DNA from: Arenibacter certesii DSM 19833
Lineage (GTDB): Bacteria; Bacteroidota; Bacteroidia; Flavobacteriales; Flavobacteriaceae
Assembly: GCF_000429545.1 (NCBI RefSeq)
Contig: NZ_AUCB01000029.1
Span: 1 to 64,000, forward strand
DNA length: 64,000 bases
Reading direction: 5' to 3'
The notes under the pieces were generated by a model, which worked only from the letters and a program-made list of their open reading frames with translations, was not told the origin of the DNA and did no database searches. The translations under genes were made by a program, and so were the position numbers. Positions 17,432 through 26,368 of the stretch are shown here, piece by piece (the first letter of the stretch is position 1; each line of letters begins with the position of its first letter).

Positions 17432-18415
17432 ATGTTAATAGACAATCATAATAGAAAAATCAATTATTTACGACTTGCAGTTACGGATCGGTGTAATTTA
17501 CGCTGTAACTATTGTATGCCTTCCGAAGGAATTGATTTCGCCCAAAAGAACCACCTTTTTACTATCGCAGAATTATGCAGATTAAGCGAAATTATGGTTG
17601 AGCAAGGCATTGATAAAATTCGGATTACGGGTGGGGAACCCTTCGTGAGAAAGGATTTAATGGTGCTTTTGCGAAAATTGGCCCAATTGGATGGGCTAGA
17701 GGATATTTCTATTACTACTAATGCCACTTTGATTGGACCTTATATAAAAGAATTAAAATCCTTGGGTATCCTAAATATCAACGTAAGTTTAGATGCGGTT
17801 GATAAGGAAACTTTTGAAAAAGTTACCCGTAGAGATCAATATGATACGGTCTATAATAACCTTACTAAGCTTATTGCAGAAGGTTTTAACGTTCGCATTA
17901 ATTTTATTGCGCTAGAAGGGCAGAATACTCAGGATATTATTCCGATTTTAAAATTAATGAAGCATTATCCGGTATCTGTTCGGTTTTTGGAAGAAATGCC
18001 TTTTAACGGAGGTACTAAAGCTTTTAACACTATTGCATGGGACTACAAAAAAATACTGGCACATATAGAAACGGAATTTCCTGATATCACCAAACTGGAG
18101 TCGCCAAAGACTTCTACTTCTATCAATTACCAAATTAAGGGCCATAAAAGCACATTTGGACTGATCCCTTCTTTTTCCAGAACCTTTTGTGGGAGTTGTA
18201 ATCGATTGAGAATATCGGCAACTGGAGACGTAATTACTTGCCTTTATGGTAAGCCTAGAATGAATTTAAGGGACGTGATGAGAGGGGAGAATGCAGAGGA
18301 GAGAATTAAAGAACATATTCTTAAGGCCATTGGGAGCAGATCTAAAACGGGCTTTGAGGAACAAGAAAAATACGCTGGAATATTCCAAAACTCCATGACC
18401 TCTATTGGAGGTTAG
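17432..18415 (+). CDS. moaA: GTP 3',8-cyclase MoaA
   Basis: Radical SAM enzyme, 327 residues, for the first step of molybdenum cofactor synthesis. The N-terminal 4Fe-4S cluster uses Cys21, Cys25 and Cys28 (DRCNLRCNYCMP). The C-terminal substrate cluster uses Cys253, Cys256 and Cys270 (FCGSCNRLR and ITCLYG). The protein ends in the Gly-Gly tail needed for activity in MoaA. ITGGEPFVRKDL is the GGE motif for SAM binding. It normally works with MoaC, which is not encoded in this window. Confidence 0.96.
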   Translation: MLIDNHNRKINYLRLAVTDRCNLRCNYCMPSEGIDFAQKNHLFTIAELCRLSEIMVEQGIDKIRITGGEPFVRKDLMVLLRKLAQLDGLEDISITTNATLIGPYIKELKSLGILNINVSLDAVDKETFEKVTRRDQYDTVYNNLTKLIAEGFNVRINFIALEGQNTQDIIPILKLMKHYPVSVRFLEEMPFNGGTKAFNTIAWDYKKILAHIETEFPDITKLESPKTSTSINYQIKGHKSTFGLIPSFSRTFCGSCNRLRISATGDVITCLYGKPRMNLRDVMRGENAEERIKEHILKAIGSRSKTGFEEQEKYAGIFQNSMTSIGG

Positions 18416-18436
18416 GGATATTAGAAAATTGATATT

Positions 18437-19024
18437 ATGAAGGTTGATAAAATAAACGGACTTGTACTTTCCGGAGGAAAAAGTACAAGAATGGGTGTAG
18501 ATAAGGGGTTAATAGATTATCATGGGATGCCACAACGCGAGTACCTCTATAACTTACTGAAACCGCTTTGTAATGCTACCTATTTGAGTGTTAGGGAAGA
18601 ACAGGTATCCGAATTCACTGAAGAGTATAAGTTAATTGTAGATAGGGATGAATATAAAGGACCCTATAATGGCCTGTTAAGCGCCCATCACCTAGACCCT
18701 AAGGCAAGTTGGTTGGTATTAGCTTGTGATCTGCCATTAATGGATCTACACACATTGAATCAGTTAATCCAAGGGAGGGATTCTAATAAACTAGCTACCG
18801 CCTTCGCTACAAGGGAAAGCGGTTTGCCCGAGCCACTTTGTGCTATATGGGAACCGGAAGGTTTACAAAATTCCATTACCTATCTAAAGGCAGGAAATGG
18901 ATCTTGCCCACGTAAATTTCTAATTAATGGAAACATTCAGCTGCTTTTTCCAGAAAATGAAGAGGTATTGTTGAATGCCAATTATAAGGAAGATTACGAA
19001 AAGGTATTGTCAAGACTATCCTAG
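18437..19024 (+). CDS. mobA: Molybdenum cofactor guanylyltransferase-like MobA
   Basis: A 195-residue nucleotidyltransferase with the GT-A signature LVLSGGKSTRMGVDKGLIDY at residues 10-29 and the nucleotide-binding aspartate segment ACDLPLM. In MobA proteins this fold joins GMP to molybdopterin. Xanthine dehydrogenase-family enzymes normally carry the cytosine form or plain cofactor, so a guanylyltransferase in this operon may serve a second enzyme, or its nucleotide choice may differ. A second, MocA-like member closes the operon. Confidence 0.82.
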   Translation: MKVDKINGLVLSGGKSTRMGVDKGLIDYHGMPQREYLYNLLKPLCNATYLSVREEQVSEFTEEYKLIVDRDEYKGPYNGLLSAHHLDPKASWLVLACDLPLMDLHTLNQLIQGRDSNKLATAFATRESGLPEPLCAIWEPEGLQNSITYLKAGNGSCPRKFLINGNIQLLFPENEEVLLNANYKEDYEKVLSRLS

Positions 19025-19155
19025 CTTGAATAGAGTATCTTATTAAAGTTAATTAAAGTGGTTTTCTAATACCTGCTCAAATCTTTAACAGGATGCTCAT
19101 GTGAAATTAACAATTTTAAATATTGTCATAACATCCCAATAACATTTTGCTATTA

Positions 19156-20232
19156 ATGGAATTCAATAGATATCAAAGGCAGACCAATTTAAACGATTTT
19201 GGTCCCGAGGCCCAACAGAAATTAAAAGATGCCCGTATTTTGGTCATTGGGGCAGGCGGACTTGGAACTCCGGCGCTGTCTTACCTAAATGCCATGGGAG
19301 TGGGGACCCTAGGTATAATTGAACAGGATATCATAGAACTAACCAATCTACAGAGACAGGTACTTTATACAGAAGCTGATTTAGGTAATTCCAAACTAAA
19401 AACGCTGGTGGCGCACTTAAAATCCCAAAATTCAGCGACCCATTTTATAACGTATGAGACTTTTCTAAATAAGGATAATGCCTTGGAAATTATTTCACAA
19501 TTTGACTTGGTTGTAGATGGTTCAGATAATTTTTCTACACGATATTTAGTGAATGATGCTTGCGTCATCCTAAATAAGCCTTTTGTATCTGGAGCTATCC
19601 AAGGCTTTGAAGGACAACTTAGCGTATATAATTATAAGGGAGGTCCTACGTATAGATGTTTGTTTCCCAACATGCCTTTGGCAAATGAAATCCCTAACTG
19701 TAATGTGAATGGAGTGCTAGGTGTAATTCCTGGAATTATTGGATCGCTACAAGCTTTAGAAGCTGTTAAAGTAGTTGCACAAATAGGTGAGGTTATGTCT
19801 GGTAAACTAGTATTATTCAATGGTTTGTTGCATAGGTATCAAATTATGCGATTCAGTGCAAATCCAGGAAACACGATTATAAAGGAATTAAAAGAAAGCT
19901 ACGGAAGTGAAAATTGCTATCCTATAACTACTATAAATAGTGGCGAGTTTCTAAAAATATGGAAATCAGAAGACACCCTACAAGTAATAGATGTTAGGAC
20001 CGAGGAAGAATTTAAAAATGATCCATGCACAAAATCTAAGGCAATTAACATTCCACTGAACCAACTAATGGAATTTAATTTAGATATGGACATTAATAAA
20101 CCCATTTACCTTATCTGTCAATCTGGTCAACGAAGTAGCACAGGGGTGAAAATATTGCAAGATAAATTTGAGGGTTTTTCTTTTGTTAATGTAGCGGGAG
20201 GTCTTAACAAACTACTTATTCTTCAAAAATAA
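19156..20232 (+). CDS. moeB: MoeB/ThiF-type adenylyltransferase with rhodanese domain
   Basis: E1-like enzyme of 358 residues that adenylates the C-terminus of MoaD and, through its rhodanese domain, can supply sulfur (MoeZ/MOCS3 architecture). The ATP site is GAGGLGTPALSYL near residue 33-45 with the DLVVDGSDNFSTRYLVND block downstream. The C-terminal rhodanese domain (about 265-355) has VIDVRTEEEF and the active-site loop CQSGQRS. The two CxxC pairs that bind zinc in E. coli MoeB are not intact: TYRCLF retains one cysteine and the second pair is absent. The ATG at 19156 is chosen over a TTG nine bases upstream, because it gives the usual EFNRYQRQ start. Confidence 0.85.
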   Translation: MEFNRYQRQTNLNDFGPEAQQKLKDARILVIGAGGLGTPALSYLNAMGVGTLGIIEQDIIELTNLQRQVLYTEADLGNSKLKTLVAHLKSQNSATHFITYETFLNKDNALEIISQFDLVVDGSDNFSTRYLVNDACVILNKPFVSGAIQGFEGQLSVYNYKGGPTYRCLFPNMPLANEIPNCNVNGVLGVIPGIIGSLQALEAVKVVAQIGEVMSGKLVLFNGLLHRYQIMRFSANPGNTIIKELKESYGSENCYPITTINSGEFLKIWKSEDTLQVIDVRTEEEFKNDPCTKSKAINIPLNQLMEFNLDMDINKPIYLICQSGQRSSTGVKILQDKFEGFSFVNVAGGLNKLLILQK

Positions 20233-20273
20233 TTTGGATATTGGGCATCTCATAGATTCCGTAAATTGCAGGT

Positions 20274-21473
20274 ATGATTTCATTTAAAGAGGCGCATAAA
20301 AAAGTAGTAGATAATAAACAGGATTTTGGTACGGAGCTAATTCCATTAAAATTGGCAATGGGTAGGGTTCTTGCCGAAGAGGTAATTGCCGATAGAGATT
20401 TCCCTCCCTTTAATAGAGCTACCAAAGATGGCATTGCCATAAATTACGAATCCATTGCTTCCGGCCAGACCACTTTTAAAATAGAAGGGGTGCTTCCTGC
20501 AGGCGTGGCACCTAAACCATTGAGCAACACGGAGCATGCAATTGAAATAATGACTGGAGCCGTTGTTCCAGATAATGCCAATACGGTAGTGATGTACGAG
20601 CATGTGGTTATAGAAAATGGATGGGCCACCCTAATTCATAATCCGACTAAGGGACAGGATATTCACAGACAAGGCAGTGATCGAAGGATGGGTGAGACGG
20701 TGCTAGAAAGTAATACCAAAATTACAGCTGCAGAGATAGGTATTTTGGCTTCTGTTGGGAAATCCACCGTTTTAGTAAAAAGACTCCCTAGGATCGCAAT
20801 TATATCTACAGGAAATGAATTAGTAGAAGTAGGGGAGCAACCCTTACCACATCAGATAAGGAAATCTAATATTCATACTCTTTTTGGAGCATTATCCCAA
20901 GAGGGCATAGTTCCTAAAGAATTTCATCTTGTAGATGACAAGGAAATTATTAGGAAGGAATTAGCTAATATCCTTTATAATTTTGAGGTAGTACTACTCA
21001 GTGGAGGGGTATCTAAAGGGAAATACGATTATATTCCGGACGTATTGGAAGAATTGGGGGTAGAAAAAGAATTCCATCGGGTACTTCAAAAACCGGGAAA
21101 ACCCTTTTGGTTTGGTAAACAGCCAATAATCGGCACCTTGGTATTTTCTTTCCCAGGTAATCCAGCTTCAACGTTTGCCAGTTATCAGGTCTATTTTAAA
21201 GACTGGTTAAAATGTTCCTTAAATCTACCCAATCCAACAATTAATGTAATCTTGGAAGAGGGAATCCCTGTTAAGGGCGATTTAACGCTATTGTTAAGGG
21301 TTAGGTTAAAATGCACTGATGGACAGTTGTTAGTCTCTCAAGTAAGGGATAATGGATCAGGAGACCTCACCAGCCTAGCGCTTACAGATGGCTTTATTGT
21401 TTTAGATCCAGATCAAGAATTTTATGAAGCGGGCGAATCGGTTTCTTTTGTCCCTACAAGACAACTTTGGTAA
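20274..21473 (+). CDS. moeA: Molybdopterin molybdenumtransferase MoeA
   Basis: A 399-residue cytoplasmic enzyme that inserts molybdate into adenylated molybdopterin. Blocks typical of MoeA are PPFNRATKDGIAINY near 43-57, ITGAVVPDN-like MTGAVVPDNANTVVMYE near 92-108, the MoCF-biosynthesis domain with ISTGNELVE, IHTLFGAL, LSGGVSKGKYDYIPD and FSFPGNPASTFASY. The domain order and length are normal. The xdhC start codon follows two bases after its stop. Confidence 0.94.
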   Translation: MISFKEAHKKVVDNKQDFGTELIPLKLAMGRVLAEEVIADRDFPPFNRATKDGIAINYESIASGQTTFKIEGVLPAGVAPKPLSNTEHAIEIMTGAVVPDNANTVVMYEHVVIENGWATLIHNPTKGQDIHRQGSDRRMGETVLESNTKITAAEIGILASVGKSTVLVKRLPRIAIISTGNELVEVGEQPLPHQIRKSNIHTLFGALSQEGIVPKEFHLVDDKEIIRKELANILYNFEVVLLSGGVSKGKYDYIPDVLEELGVEKEFHRVLQKPGKPFWFGKQPIIGTLVFSFPGNPASTFASYQVYFKDWLKCSLNLPNPTINVILEEGIPVKGDLTLLLRVRLKCTDGQLLVSQVRDNGSGDLTSLALTDGFIVLDPDQEFYEAGESVSFVPTRQLW

Positions 21474-21475
21474 TT

Positions 21476-22486
21476 ATGCTGCACGAACTCAAAAATATCA
21501 TTAAGGAATACCAACAAGCCACTTTAAAAGGTAAGCAATGTGTATTAGCGACGGTAGTCGCATTAGACGGTAGTTCTTATCGTAGACCAGGGGTTAGGAT
21601 GTTGATTTTAGAAGATGGGCGAATGGTAGGGGCAGTGAGCGGTGGATGTGTCGAAAAAGAAGTGTTGAGACAGGCACAATCAGTATTTAAGGATAATACG
21701 GCCAAAGTTATTTCATATGATGGTCGTTATCGATTGGGGTGTGAAGGGGTGCTTTATATATTGCTGGAACCTTTTCGGCCGGATACAAAATTTTTAGAAG
21801 CCTTTAATGAAGCCTTAAAATTACGTTGTAAATTCAAGGTAGTCTCCATATTTGAGAAGAAAGAAGCTTTGAATAAGCATTTTGGTTCTGTGGTGGATTT
21901 CGGAAATACTGTTTTGCCATTTTATTCTGATTTCGAAAAAACAGAAGACTTGGAATTGTTTGAACAGGAAATGGAGACTTGTTTTAAGCTCTTTATCATT
22001 GGTGCAGAGCACGATGCGGTACAACTAAATACATTGGCCTCTCAGATTGGATGGGAAGTCACAATTATTGCCGATCCTGCCGAGGAAAAGAATATTTTGG
22101 ATTTTGAGGGTGCCCATGATTTTATGGGAATTTTGCCTGATGAATTCCCTTTTAGTACCATAGATAATCGTACCGCAATTGTTCTAATGAATCATAGTTA
22201 TTCCAAGGACCTTAGATATCTTATGGTCTTAAAAGATGTGCAGCCCTTATATTTAGGGCTTTTAGGCCCGCACAGCCGCAGGGAGAAGCTTTTTAATGAA
22301 TTATTGGAGCTTAGTCCCTTAGTATCCTATAATTTCTTGGAACGTATCCATGGTCCGGCCGGACTTAATTTAGGGGCAGAAACACCACAGGAAATAGCAG
22401 TCGCTATAATTGCCGAAATTATGTCGGTCCTAAGAAAGCAACAACCCATTCCTTTAAAAGATAAGAAAAAGGGCATTCACGATTAA
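21476..22486 (+). CDS. xdhC: XdhC family molybdenum-enzyme maturation protein
   Basis: A 336-residue accessory protein that, in studied homologues, binds molybdenum cofactor, promotes its sulfuration and loads it into xanthine dehydrogenase-type enzymes. The N-terminal XdhC/CoxI domain shows DGSSYRRPGVRMLI and VGAVSGGCVEKEV (about 29-65). The C-terminal Rossmann domain holds FIIGAEHDAVQLN, LLGPHSRREKL and IHGPAGLNLGAETPQEIA. The ATG at 21476 gives the expected N-terminus; an in-frame TTG overlapping the moeA stop is less likely. Its stop overlaps the next start by one base (TAATG). Confidence 0.9.
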   Translation: MLHELKNIIKEYQQATLKGKQCVLATVVALDGSSYRRPGVRMLILEDGRMVGAVSGGCVEKEVLRQAQSVFKDNTAKVISYDGRYRLGCEGVLYILLEPFRPDTKFLEAFNEALKLRCKFKVVSIFEKKEALNKHFGSVVDFGNTVLPFYSDFEKTEDLELFEQEMETCFKLFIIGAEHDAVQLNTLASQIGWEVTIIADPAEEKNILDFEGAHDFMGILPDEFPFSTIDNRTAIVLMNHSYSKDLRYLMVLKDVQPLYLGLLGPHSRREKLFNELLELSPLVSYNFLERIHGPAGLNLGAETPQEIAVAIIAEIMSVLRKQQPIPLKDKKKGIHD

Positions 22487-23100
22487 TGAAAGAAATAAAG
22501 TTTAATATCGCAGTTATTATCATGGCCGCCGGAGCTTCTTCCCGAATGGGGACAGCAAAACAACTCTTACCTTGGGGGAAGTCCACCTTAATTGAAAATG
22601 CTATTAAAAATGCCACAGATTCGGATGCCAAAGAAGTTTATGTGGTATTGGGAGCAAGGGCTGAACAACTTAAGAATAGCATTGGATTAAAAGAGGAGGC
22701 TATAATTTATAATCGGGATTGGCAATCAGGATTGGGCAGTTCTATTGCAATTGCTACTAGATTTATTTTGGAGCAAACCGTAAAATTTGATGGTATTCTT
22801 ATAATGTTGGCAGACCAACCATTGATAGATGCTACCTATTTAAACCAATTGATTACTGCGTTCTATGAAGCTGATGAAAATATAATTACCACAAAATATG
22901 ATAACGGAAATGGCGTGCCCGCTATTTTTGGTTCTTCACATTATTTGGAGTTACTACAAATTAAAGACGATTCTGGGGCCAAGGATATTATTAGGCGTCA
23001 TAAAAATAGGCTTGTAAGCATAGACTCTAAGGGGAAAACAGCTGATGTGGACACCTATGAGGAGTATCTGAAGATGTTGGAGGGGAGTGTTGATAAGTGA
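22486..23100 (+). CDS. mocA: MocA-like molybdenum cofactor nucleotidyltransferase
   Basis: A 204-residue GT-A nucleotidyltransferase with IMAAGASSRMGTAKQLLPW at residues 11-29, the ADQPLI acceptor motif near residue 108 and a GNGVPAIFGSSHY segment. These match the MocA/YgfJ branch, which makes the cytosine dinucleotide cofactor used by xanthine dehydrogenase-family enzymes, and fit the position beside xdhC. It is translationally coupled to xdhC and is the last gene of the operon. No clear terminator follows; palindromic repeats do. Confidence 0.8.
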   Translation: MKEIKFNIAVIIMAAGASSRMGTAKQLLPWGKSTLIENAIKNATDSDAKEVYVVLGARAEQLKNSIGLKEEAIIYNRDWQSGLGSSIAIATRFILEQTVKFDGILIMLADQPLIDATYLNQLITAFYEADENIITTKYDNGNGVPAIFGSSHYLELLQIKDDSGAKDIIRRHKNRLVSIDSKGKTADVDTYEEYLKMLEGSVDK

Positions 23101-23182
23101 GTACAAAGTAGTTAGGTATCTTTTTAGTAATAGCTTATTTAAACGGCGAAGCCTAACTCCTTATCCGTAGAGGACCGCGATG

Positions 23183-23250
23183 TAAATGCAACGATTTGCA
23201 TTTAAAGTGAGGGGCCAGTTGGCGCGTTGGCCATCGCTGCAACTGGCGCC
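23183..23250. repeat. Two adjacent palindromes
   Basis: TAAATGCAA (23183-23191) and TTGCATTTA (23196-23204) form a nine-base stem with a four-base loop. Ten bases further, GCCAGTTG (23214-23221) pairs with CAACTGGC (23240-23247). The higher GC than the surroundings suggests an inserted REP-like element or a terminator of the molybdenum operon, though no T tract follows. Confidence 0.5.
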
Positions 23251-23368
23251 TTAAAACAAAGGAGCACTGTACCTAGTTTACTGGCCCTGTTCTTTTCTTT
23301 TATTCCTACGCTTGTCTATTTTTATTAACGGAATTCATGAATGCATAGCATTTAGGCGAGTAAATAAA

Positions 23369-23451
23369 ATCGACGAAGGAGATTCATGAATACCTTTTAT
23401 AATTAGATAAAGATCAATGCACTACATCAACGAAGGAGGTTCATGAATTCC
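23369..23451. repeat. Direct repeats CGAAGGAGRTTCATGAAT
   Basis: ATCGACGAAGGAGATTCATG at 23369 and ATCAACGAAGGAGGTTCATG at 23426 are direct repeats of about 26 bases spaced 57 bases apart, both continuing AATNCC. A shorter related piece, GGAATTCATGAAT, lies at 23330-23342. Each ends in the palindrome TTCATGAA. They look like a small intergenic repeat family. Confidence 0.5.
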
Positions 23452-23571
23452 TATACTAAATTAAGAAGGTATAATCCTTACCTATTTAAAATTAAGAGAT
23501 TACGCAATGATTTGTATAATAGATGGCGATATTTGTCAGATTGCGCTCTACCTTAAACAATTAAACCAGTA

Positions 23572-24090
23572 TTAATAACCAATTTCTTTAGCCTTATTCA
23601 CTACTTCCTGCGCTCGTTCCCATAATTTTTGATTTCCACCCTGTAATACCTGTACCAGTGCTTCCATTTCGGGAATATATCTTTTGGCGAACCCTGAGTC
23701 ATTGTGGCTTATGCTTGGTAGGTTATCAATTATATCGGCAAGTTTTATGCTTTGTGCCTCACTGCTGACATTGGCTATTCGTTCCGTTTCTTTTTTCTTT
23801 CGCCAAGGTCTGTTAAGTTCGGGGTACTTATCTTTGGTAAATTCATCGGTAAGCTCCTCTACTAGCTTGCCCACTTTCTTCCCGAATTCCTTGTTTATTT
23901 GCTTTAAAGTGACCTCCGTATCCTCCACAACATCATGTAGATATGCTGCACTAATCATTTCTGGAGTATGAGGGATTTCTTTTAGCATTTCCGCTACACG
24001 GATTGGATGTTCTATGTACAACTCTTTCTTATATTTTCGTTGTTGATCACCATGCGCTTTTCTGGCAAATTCTAAGGCTTTTTTTTCCAT
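23572..24090 (-). CDS. HD-domain alarmone-type hydrolase (MESH1-like)
   Basis: A 172-residue cytoplasmic protein with a stand-alone HD hydrolase domain like that of SpoT and MESH1, which removes pyrophosphate from (p)ppGpp. Visible features are FARKAHGDQQRKYKKELYIEHP near 8-29, AYLHDVVEDTEVT with the HD pair near 50-53, and KLADIIDNLPSISH near 117-130, which carries the second metal and substrate aspartates. No synthetase or TGS domain is present. Substrate assignment to ppGpp is family-based; other nucleotide substrates are possible. It is monocistronic and convergent with the molybdenum operon. Confidence 0.75.
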   Translation of the reverse strand: MEKKALEFARKAHGDQQRKYKKELYIEHPIRVAEMLKEIPHTPEMISAAYLHDVVEDTEVTLKQINKEFGKKVGKLVEELTDEFTKDKYPELNRPWRKKKETERIANVSSEAQSIKLADIIDNLPSISHNDSGFAKRYIPEMEALVQVLQGGNQKLWERAQEVVNKAKEIGY

Positions 24091-24278
24091 ACTAGTTTAA
24101 AGTTAGACGTTCTTAAATGATAAAGCAAAACAGGATAGAGGAAGAGTATAACATTTTGCAAATCCTATCTCATGCAAGCTTTGAGTTACCATTTAAGTAT
24201 GGCTTCTTTAAAATTTATTGCTAATTCTTCTAATTTATCGTTATAAGCCATAAATTTAGTCCAAAATGTAAGAGTGCT

Positions 24279-25370
24279 ATGAATCATAAAAATATAATCG
24301 CTTTACTTTTTATTGTAATTATAACCTCTACAAATCTTATTGGACAAGAAATGGGTTTTGAGGAATACAATCCGATCTCCACCCTTAAAGTCCCTGGAAA
24401 GGAAATTTTAAAAGCGAAATTTCCATTTATAGATGTACATGGACATCAATATCAGATGCCTACTCAGGATCTTGCACCTCTTATTTCGGAGATGGATAAA
24501 CTTAATATGGCTATTATGGTAAACCTTAGTGGAGGATCTGGAGCTCAACTTAAAGAGGCTATTGTCAATGTTAAGACTCATTTCCCGAATCGATTTGTGG
24601 TTTTTGCAAATGTAGATTTTGACGGGGTGGGAACATCAGGTTGGGCCAAAGAAGCAGTTACTCAACTGGAAATGGATATTAAAAACGGAGCCAAAGGCTT
24701 AAAGGTGTATAAAAGTTTGGGACTGAGAAATAAAGATAATTCTGGGAAACGTCTGGCAATTGACGATCCTAGATTGACGCCTATTTGGGACAAGTGTGGA
24801 GAGCTTGGTGTTCCAGTGCTTATTCATTCGGCAGATCCTAGACCTTTTTGGGACGACGTAAATGCCGATAATGAACGTTGGTTAGAACTAAAAACACATC
24901 CGCGCCGAAAGCGTTCCAGCACAGATCCCGCATCTTGGGAGCAAATTATTGCCGAACAACATAACATGATTAAAAATCATCCCAAAACTACTTTTATAAA
25001 CGCCCATATGGGATGGTATGCGAACGATTTACAAACGCTGAGTCAGCTATTGGATCAAATGCCAAATATGTACGTAGGTATAGGCGCCATTATTGCCGAA
25101 TTAGGGAGACAGCCTCGGAATGCTCGTCAATTTTTCATTAAATATCAAGATCGCATTTTATTTGGAAAGGATAGTTGGAAGCCGGAGGAGTTTCCCACCT
25201 ATTTTAGGGTATTGGAATCGGATGACGAATATTTTCCATATCATAAGAAATATCATGCGTTTTGGGCTATGTACGGAATGGACCTCCCTGACGAGGTTTT
25301 AAAAAAAGTGTATTATAAAAATGCTCTAAAACGTATCCCGGGACTAGACAGTAAACTCTTTATGGAATAA
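24279..25370 (+). CDS. Secreted amidohydrolase (Amidohydro_2 family)
   Basis: A 363-residue TIM-barrel metal-dependent hydrolase. A Sec signal peptide spans about residues 1-22 (NLIGQE). Metal-site motifs are FIDVHGHQ near 50-57, LIHSADP near 182-188, FINAHMGW near 242-249, and LFGKDSW near 295-301 with the terminal aspartate. Relatives include decarboxylases and lactonases of the ACMSD group; the substrate cannot be named. It follows 190 bases after an opposite-strand gene and has no operon partner, since the next gene is convergent. Confidence 0.82.
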   Translation: MNHKNIIALLFIVIITSTNLIGQEMGFEEYNPISTLKVPGKEILKAKFPFIDVHGHQYQMPTQDLAPLISEMDKLNMAIMVNLSGGSGAQLKEAIVNVKTHFPNRFVVFANVDFDGVGTSGWAKEAVTQLEMDIKNGAKGLKVYKSLGLRNKDNSGKRLAIDDPRLTPIWDKCGELGVPVLIHSADPRPFWDDVNADNERWLELKTHPRRKRSSTDPASWEQIIAEQHNMIKNHPKTTFINAHMGWYANDLQTLSQLLDQMPNMYVGIGAIIAELGRQPRNARQFFIKYQDRILFGKDSWKPEEFPTYFRVLESDDEYFPYHKKYHAFWAMYGMDLPDEVLKKVYYKNALKRIPGLDSKLFME

Positions 25371-25483
25371 TTAACAGCTAATTTCCTTCTGGATCTTTGG
25401 AAATCAATGTAAAAATGTAAATAGGAAGTGCGTAAGTGGAGTAATGGATTACACCCTGTAGGCAATCTGAAAGGTGAACTGGT

Positions 25484-26116
25484 TTACCCCATAATTGAGA
25501 TGAGTAGAGTAGCGATCAAAATAAGGAAAAATAACAGTAGGCTTAATGCCAATAATCGTATTGATCTATTTACGAATTTGAACTTTGCGGCGGCAATTTT
25601 GGAAATAATAAAAATTTGTTGCCCAATTTGATCAAAGAGTTCGACCTCATCCAGGCTAATCTTATAAAACGTTTTTGAAAACTCTTTAATATTCCCATAC
25701 TTGGTGATTACATCTCCAAAAAAGAATATATTTTTATCAAAATTGGACTCTATCCTAGGCATAAAGCAGCGAATACTAAAATATATCGAAGACATTGTCA
25801 ACCCTAACCAAATAGCGATTAGGACATAAATAAAATAATAGTCTGTTGCTATAAATAATATATATGAGGTATTTTTATAAATAAAATTAAGAAGGATCCC
25901 AAAAAAGGAGAGTATAAGTCCGGCTTTAATTTCTGATGCTTTTATAAGGCTAAATACGTAATTAACACTACCCCAATAGTGGTCAACTAAATCTTCTGTA
26001 TGACTTCCTCTTCTAATAGGCGGATTAGATTTATCAGGTGTTGCTCCTTCTAAAGGTTGTTGTGGCTGGTCCATAAAAAACTGAGTTAAATTTGTTGATC
26101 TAGAATAGCAAGTCAT
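25484..26116 (-). CDS. DUF5706/PycTM-like membrane protein
   Basis: A 210-residue membrane protein I place in the DUF5706 group that includes the PycTM effectors of Pycsar antiphage systems. The signature is YVFSLIKASEIKAGLILSFF near 53-72, running into the first membrane helix. A second hydrophobic segment spans about 86-110. A soluble part (about 118-180) ends EVELFDQIGQQIFIISKIAAAKFKFVN, and a last helix closes the protein. In Pycsar, PycTM responds to cyclic CMP or UMP and damages the inner membrane. An alternative start is Met15 at 26074. The gene is divergent from a secreted-protein gene and adenylyl cyclase, 252 bases away. The pairing with that cyclase is inference. Confidence 0.68.
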   Translation of the reverse strand: MTCYSRSTNLTQFFMDQPQQPLEGATPDKSNPPIRRGSHTEDLVDHYWGSVNYVFSLIKASEIKAGLILSFFGILLNFIYKNTSYILFIATDYYFIYVLIAIWLGLTMSSIYFSIRCFMPRIESNFDKNIFFFGDVITKYGNIKEFSKTFYKISLDEVELFDQIGQQIFIISKIAAAKFKFVNRSIRLLALSLLLFFLILIATLLISIMG

Positions 26117-26368
26117 TGTATTAACTTACTAGAGGTGGGGTACTTGTAAGATAAGAAATAGATAGCATAAATCGGATCTTTTTTTCTTGTACCTATTTTA
26201 ACCGCTGGTAATGGTCTTGGCCATTCAATATTTATTTCTCTTGTTACAGCAAACCGATAACCAATAGAAGCCTTTGGGACATTAAAAGAGGGGTTTCATC
26301 CTTATCAGTAGAATTTTGGTGTTGAGCGATGGTATATTACATATTAATTCCAATAAAATCTTCTAATT

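Larger units (their letters stand above)
23101..23571. other. Repeat-bearing intergenic region
   Basis: No gene is seen in these 471 bases between two convergent units. The stretch contains a GC-richer double palindrome (23183-23250) and a pair of direct repeats (23369-23451), given separately. Confidence 0.6.

Noticed and set aside
19147-19158. TTG start for the MoeB-like gene
   Set aside because: The ATG nine bases on gives the family N-terminus; three extra residues have no support.
23369-23451. CRISPR array
   Set aside because: Only two full repeats with one 31-base spacer-like gap are present, and no cas gene is in the window.
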